Of a stretch of DNA of 64,000 nucleotides, positions 60,407-64,000 are shown in pieces (the first letter of the stretch is position 1; every line of letters starts with the position of its first letter). Source of the stretch: Heyndrickxia oleronia (GTDB lineage Bacteria > Bacillota > Bacilli > Bacillales > Bacillaceae_C); contig NZ_CP065424.1 of NCBI RefSeq assembly GCF_017809215.1, positions 4,998,501-5,062,500 of the forward strand, in the 5' to 3' direction. The position numbers and the translations under genes are program-made. A model generated the notes under the pieces. That model was not told where the DNA came from and ran no database searches. It worked only from the letters and a program-made list of their open reading frames with translations.

Positions 60407-60561
60407 ACGATGGAATAATTTATATCTATTACTATATTAACTTTCCCTAATAGAAAAGGTAGTAAATTTTCACACTCTAATCTAATCTTCCAAACCAATC
60501 ATTTCCATCTAATGCTGATTTTTTGCTATGATATGTCTAAATAAACGAAGGAGATGAGTAT

Positions 60562-61497
60562 ATGATCAAACAAGTTCGTTTAGGTAAAACAGATTTATAT
60601 GTTAATCCAATTGGTCTTGGTACAAATGCTGTAGGAGGACATAATATTTACCCCAATTTAATCGAGGAAACGGGTAAAGATGTGGTAAGAGCTGCTATTT
60701 CTAATGGAATCAATTTCTTAGACACAGCCTATATTTACGGACCAGAACGTTCTGAAGAATTAATCGGCGAGGTTTTAGAAGAAACAGGAAATCGTAAAGA
60801 AATCATCATTGCTACTAAAGGGGCACATAAGTTAGTAGACGGAAAGATAATATTTGATAATTCTCCCGCTTTTTTAAAAAATGAAGTTGAAAAAAGCCTT
60901 AGACGATTAAAGACTGATTATATTGATCTATACTATATTCACTTTCCTGATGATAAAACCCCTAAAGATGAGGCGGTTGGCGCTTTAAAGGAACTAAAGG
61001 ATCAAGGGAAAATTCGAGCAATTGGCGTTTCTAACTTTTCAATCGAGCAATTAAAGGAAGCCAATAAAGATGGATATGTAGATGTACTGCAATCAGAATA
61101 TAACCTATTTAAACGTGAGGCGGAAAAAGAGCTATTACCGTATACGAAAGAGAAGAATATTTCATTTGTTCCTTATTTCCCACTTGCAGCTGGGCTATTA
61201 GGTGGAAAATATACAAAGGAAACAACGTTTAAAGATGGACGTTCTAAAAATCCATTATTCCAAGGTGATGCATTTATTCAGAACTTAGAAAAAGTAGAGC
61301 TTGTTCGTGAAATCGCTTTAAAGAAAGAAGCGGAAGTTGCTCATGTCGTACTTGCTTGGTACTTAACACGTGATTCAATTGATGCACTAATCCCTGGAGC
61401 AAAACAGCCCGAACAAGTAAAGAGAAATCTGGCTACCTTAGCTGTCCATTTAACTCCAGAAGAAATAAAGCAAATCGATGATATTTTTCAAGCTTAA
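60562..61497 (+). CDS. Aldo/keto reductase
   Basis: A 311-aa NADPH-dependent TIM-barrel reductase of the IolS/YhdN-like group. Catalytic tetrad Asp54, Tyr59 ([10 protein letters not shown]), Lys86 (ATKGAH) and His127 (YYIHFPD) are intact. [11 protein letters not shown] and a C-terminal [12 protein letters not shown] coenzyme site are present. GAAGGAGATG precedes the ATG. Physiological substrate unknown; general aldehyde detoxification is likely for this group. Followed by its own terminator. Confidence 0.88.
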   Translation: MIKQVRLGKTDLYVNPIGLGTNAVGGHNIYPNLIEETGKDVVRAAISNGINFLDTAYIYGPERSEELIGEVLEETGNRKEIIIATKGAHKLVDGKIIFDNSPAFLKNEVEKSLRRLKTDYIDLYYIHFPDDKTPKDEAVGALKELKDQGKIRAIGVSNFSIEQLKEANKDGYVDVLQSEYNLFKREAEKELLPYTKEKNISFVPYFPLAAGLLGGKYTKETTFKDGRSKNPLFQGDAFIQNLEKVELVREIALKKEAEVAHVVLAWYLTRDSIDALIPGAKQPEQVKRNLATLAVHLTPEEIKQIDDIFQA

Positions 61498-61505
61498 TCA
61501 TTTTA

Positions 61506-61538
61506 AAGGGCAAGCATAGTAGATGCTCGTCCTTTTTT
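61506..61538 (+). terminator. Terminator of aldo/keto reductase gene
   Basis: AAAGG...GCAT / ATGC...CCTTT imperfect stem followed by TTTTTTAT. Confidence 0.75.
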
Positions 61539-61658
61539 ATATTTCTTCTAAAAAGAAGAATATTTTTTACGAATATCATGTTTTCCTATTTTACTAATAT
61601 ACCTATAGAGTTAAAATGGATTTTATATATCATTTTGTAAAAAAGAAGGAGAACTTCA

Positions 61659-63023
61659 TTGAGTACAAATAAACTTCAAGAACAAACACTTTTCAGTATT
61701 ACCTGGCCGCTCCTCATCGAGCTAACCCTCCATATGGGAATGGGAATTATGGCCACACTTATGCTTAGTCATTATTCAGATGACGCTGCCTCAGGAGTAG
61801 GTGTTGCAAATCAACTGTTAAATATTTTTATTTTAGTATTTACAGTTACTTCTATCGGTGCCACTGTCTTAATTAGTCAAAGCCTAGGTGCAGAAAACTT
61901 TAAAAAGGCCAGACAGCTATCTAGGTCCGTTTTTGGACTGAATTTTTGGTTCGGAATGATCATCGCATTGATCGTTTTTTTCTTTGGTGAACATTTGTTG
62001 CGCTTATTTGATATTGAAGGAAAAGTATTTGACTATGGGCTAATCTTTGTTCGTATTTGCGGTGCCTCCCTTTTCCTTGAATCCTTATCCTTAGCATTAA
62101 GTGCCGTTTTGCGTAGCCATGGCTTTACGAAGGAATCCATGGTCGTAACGGTGATCATGGATTTAATTAGTATTGGTGGAAACATTCTTGCAACAACTGG
62201 TATTCTAGGTCTTCCGATTACGGGTGTAGTCGGTGTTTCTTGGGCTATCGTTGTGGCGCGTAGCTTCGCTGTTCTTGCACTCATTTACTTTGTATATAAA
62301 CGACTGTCACTTAGATTAACATTTAGTGATTTATTTAAGGCTAAGAAGGAGGATGTTAAAAGTCTCTTATCAATCGGCATCCCTTCAGCTGGTGAAAACC
62401 TTTCCTATCAACTTTCTCAACTCGTCATTACAGGGTTTGTTGTTACGATTGGAACATCTGCACTGGCTTCTCGCATTTATTTACTGAATCTATCAATGAT
62501 CTGTTACTTATTTACATTAGCAATCGCACAAGGTACACAACTTCTCGTTGCACGATATATAGGTGGAAAGCAATATGAACGTGCATTACGCCGTGGGGTT
62601 CGTACATTGAAAATCGCAATGATCGCTTCATTTATCGCCTCATTAATTCTTGCTTTGATCGGGTCGCCTATATTAAGTATTTTTACTGATGATCCCAAAA
62701 TTATTGCTATCGGGCTTCCTGTGTTATGGGCTATTGTTATAACTGAACCTGGTAGGGCGATGAATATTGTGTTGATGAGCTCCTTGAAGTCTGCAGGGGA
62801 TGTACGCTTTCCTGTTATCATTGGAATGATCTCTATGTGGGGCATTGCAGTCGTTTTAAGCTATGTACTTGGCGTCCATTTGGGTCTAGGTCTTTTAGGA
62901 ATTTGGATTGCACAAGGTGCAGATGAATGGTTTAGGGGTTGCTTTGCTTTTAGACGCTGGTTATCAAAACCATGGGAACGCAAGGTGGCAAAGATTAAAA
63001 TGAAAGCATTGAAAACGTCATAA
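61659..63023 (+). CDS. MATE-family efflux transporter
   Basis: A 454-aa membrane antiporter with 12 helices in two homologous halves. N-terminal LFSITWPLLIELTLHMGMGIMATLMLSHYSDDAA and second-half SIGIPSAGENLSYQLSQLVITGFVVTIG show the internal repeat. The TTG start at 61659 is preceded by AGGAG at 7 nt. MATE pumps exchange cationic drugs or metabolites for H+ or Na+; the substrate is not deducible. Single gene with own terminator. Confidence 0.88.
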   Translation: MSTNKLQEQTLFSITWPLLIELTLHMGMGIMATLMLSHYSDDAASGVGVANQLLNIFILVFTVTSIGATVLISQSLGAENFKKARQLSRSVFGLNFWFGMIIALIVFFFGEHLLRLFDIEGKVFDYGLIFVRICGASLFLESLSLALSAVLRSHGFTKESMVVTVIMDLISIGGNILATTGILGLPITGVVGVSWAIVVARSFAVLALIYFVYKRLSLRLTFSDLFKAKKEDVKSLLSIGIPSAGENLSYQLSQLVITGFVVTIGTSALASRIYLLNLSMICYLFTLAIAQGTQLLVARYIGGKQYERALRRGVRTLKIAMIASFIASLILALIGSPILSIFTDDPKIIAIGLPVLWAIVITEPGRAMNIVLMSSLKSAGDVRFPVIIGMISMWGIAVVLSYVLGVHLGLGLLGIWIAQGADEWFRGCFAFRRWLSKPWERKVAKIKMKALKTS

Positions 63024-63028
63024 AAAGT

Positions 63029-63062
63029 AAAAAAAGGAGTGGGAATTTGCTCCTTTTTTTCT
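63029..63062 (+). terminator. Terminator of MATE gene
   Basis: AAAAAAGGAG / CTCCTTTTTT stem with a ~10-nt loop and T-run. Confidence 0.85.
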
Positions 63063-63236
63063 TTACTATTTAACGAATAAATATAAATTGAAGACCATCA
63101 ATCCCGCTTAATTACTAAATAACTTTTTTGAATGAACTTAACACGGTTAATCATTTCCACTAATCTTGTCATATGTATTGAACTTTAGTTCATGATAAGA
63201 TAAGAATAGATTGCTAACAGGGAGATGAATGTAAAA

Positions 63237-64000
63237 TGAAAAATGAAATCATTGAAAGATTTACATCTTACGTAAAAATCGATACCCAATCTAATGAAGA
63301 TAGCGAGACATGTCCTTCTACACCTGGACAATGGGATCTACTTCATAAGCTTGAAGAAGAGCTTAAATCTATAGGTATGGAAGATGTTACATTGGATGAG
63401 AATGGATATTTAATGGCCTCTCTCCCTTCTAATACCGATAAGCATGTACCAACTATTGGATTTTTAGCACATGTTGATACAGCGACTGATTTTACCGGCA
63501 AAAATGTAAATCCACAACTAGTTGAAAATTATGATGGTGGAGACATACTTTTAAATGATTCCCTACATATTACTTTGTCCCCAAAAGAATTCCCTAATCT
63601 TGAAAATTATAAGGGGCATACATTAATTACAACAGATGGAACCACACTTCTAGGTGCTGACAATAAAGCGGGAATTGCTGAAATCATGACTGCAATGGCC
63701 TATTTAATCCAGCATCCAGAAATCAAGCATGGTAAAGTGAGAGTTGCCTTTACTCCAGACGAGGAGATTGGTAGAGGACCACATAAATTTGATGTAGAAG
63801 CTTTTCAAGCACAATATGCTTACACAGTTGATGGCGGCCGGCTTGGGGAATTAGAATATGAAAGCTTCAACGCTGCAGGTGCGAAAATTACCATTAAAGG
63901 TAGCAATATTCATCCTGGATCAGCAAAGGGAAAAATGATCAACTCCATTAAAATTGGAATGGAGCTTCAAAATAAGCTGCCTGCAGAGGAAGCCCCAGAA
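63237..64000 (+). CDS. pepT: Peptidase T (tripeptide aminopeptidase), 5' part
   Basis: The first 254 codons of an M20B zinc aminopeptidase that frees N-terminal residues from tripeptides; the gene runs off the window. Zinc ligands are visible in FLAHVDTA (His/Asp) and [16 protein letters not shown] (bridging Asp), and the catalytic Glu pair in [27 protein letters not shown] follows. GGGAGATG lies 8 nt before the ATG at 63237. Together with the app oligopeptide importer it supports peptide use. Confidence 0.92.

Noticed and set aside
63063-63115. Possible further repeat-element fragment (AATATAAATTGAAGACC...)
   Set aside because: It resembles only a short stretch of copy E and has neither terminus; too weak to count.

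Overview
The window looks like chromosome from a low-GC, endospore-forming member of the Bacillaceae. Most genes have close Bacillus-type counterparts (tcyP, phnC/D/E, yclNOPQ, bcrC, appDFABC, a puc-like molybdo-hydroxylase operon, pepT). An H-type small acid-soluble spore protein and an AsnO-like asparagine synthetase point to sporulation. Ribosome binding sites are strong, TTG and GTG starts are frequent, and genes commonly end in hairpins followed by T-runs. I see no rRNA, tRNA, CRISPR array, prophage or transposase gene. The genus cannot be fixed from this alone.

Layout. 1-9.4 kb: a PatB-type aminotransferase (cut by the window edge), a duplicated P-loop ATPase, small genes, a LytTR regulator next to an acetyl-CoA hydrolase/CoA-transferase, the cystine carrier TcyP and a cytoplasmic 5'-nucleotidase-type metallophosphatase. 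9.8-13.3 kb: a phosphonate/phosphate-ester ABC transporter whose binding protein (phnD, +) faces its ATPase and permeases (phnC-E-E, -). 13.9-21 kb: small basic protein, DEAD-box helicase, AsnO, BcrC, a two-gene ThrE-type exporter and a DUF1646 transporter with a structured leader. 21-28.3 kb: petrobactin-type siderophore uptake yclNOPQ with Fur boxes, a two-helix potassium-channel-like protein and an artPQR-like arginine ABC transporter with an ArgR-type operator. 28.5-37.3 kb: an antibiotic-resistance-type ABC-F protein with an attenuator-like leader, APC permease, HAD hydrolase, chemoreceptor, flavoprotein, NERD protein. 37.3-37.9 kb: a ten-unit 52-bp tandem repeat. 38-48.8 kb: DAACS symporter, ABC exporter, molybdo-hydroxylase operon with XdhC and MobA-like maturation factors, FUSC protein. 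49.2-55.1 kb: appDFABC oligopeptide importer. 55-64 kb: sspH, DoxX, a TetR/epimerase pair with matching operators, a two-component system, aldo/keto reductase, MATE pump and pepT (cut by the window edge).

The window is rich in nutrient uptake (cystine, phosphonate, iron, arginine, peptides, dicarboxylate) and envelope or drug defence (BcrC, ABC-F, MATE, ABC exporter, two-component system).

The most interesting signals are not protein genes: (i) a dispersed ~165-200 bp element with imperfect terminal inverted repeats and apparent 8-bp target duplications, present in at least four clear copies and several fragments; (ii) the leader of the ABC-F gene, with promoter, tiny ORF, hairpin, a 9-nt antiterminator match and an intrinsic terminator, into which one copy of that element is inserted; (iii) the 52-bp hairpin satellite; (iv) a compact hairpin-terminator RNA upstream of the DUF1646 gene.
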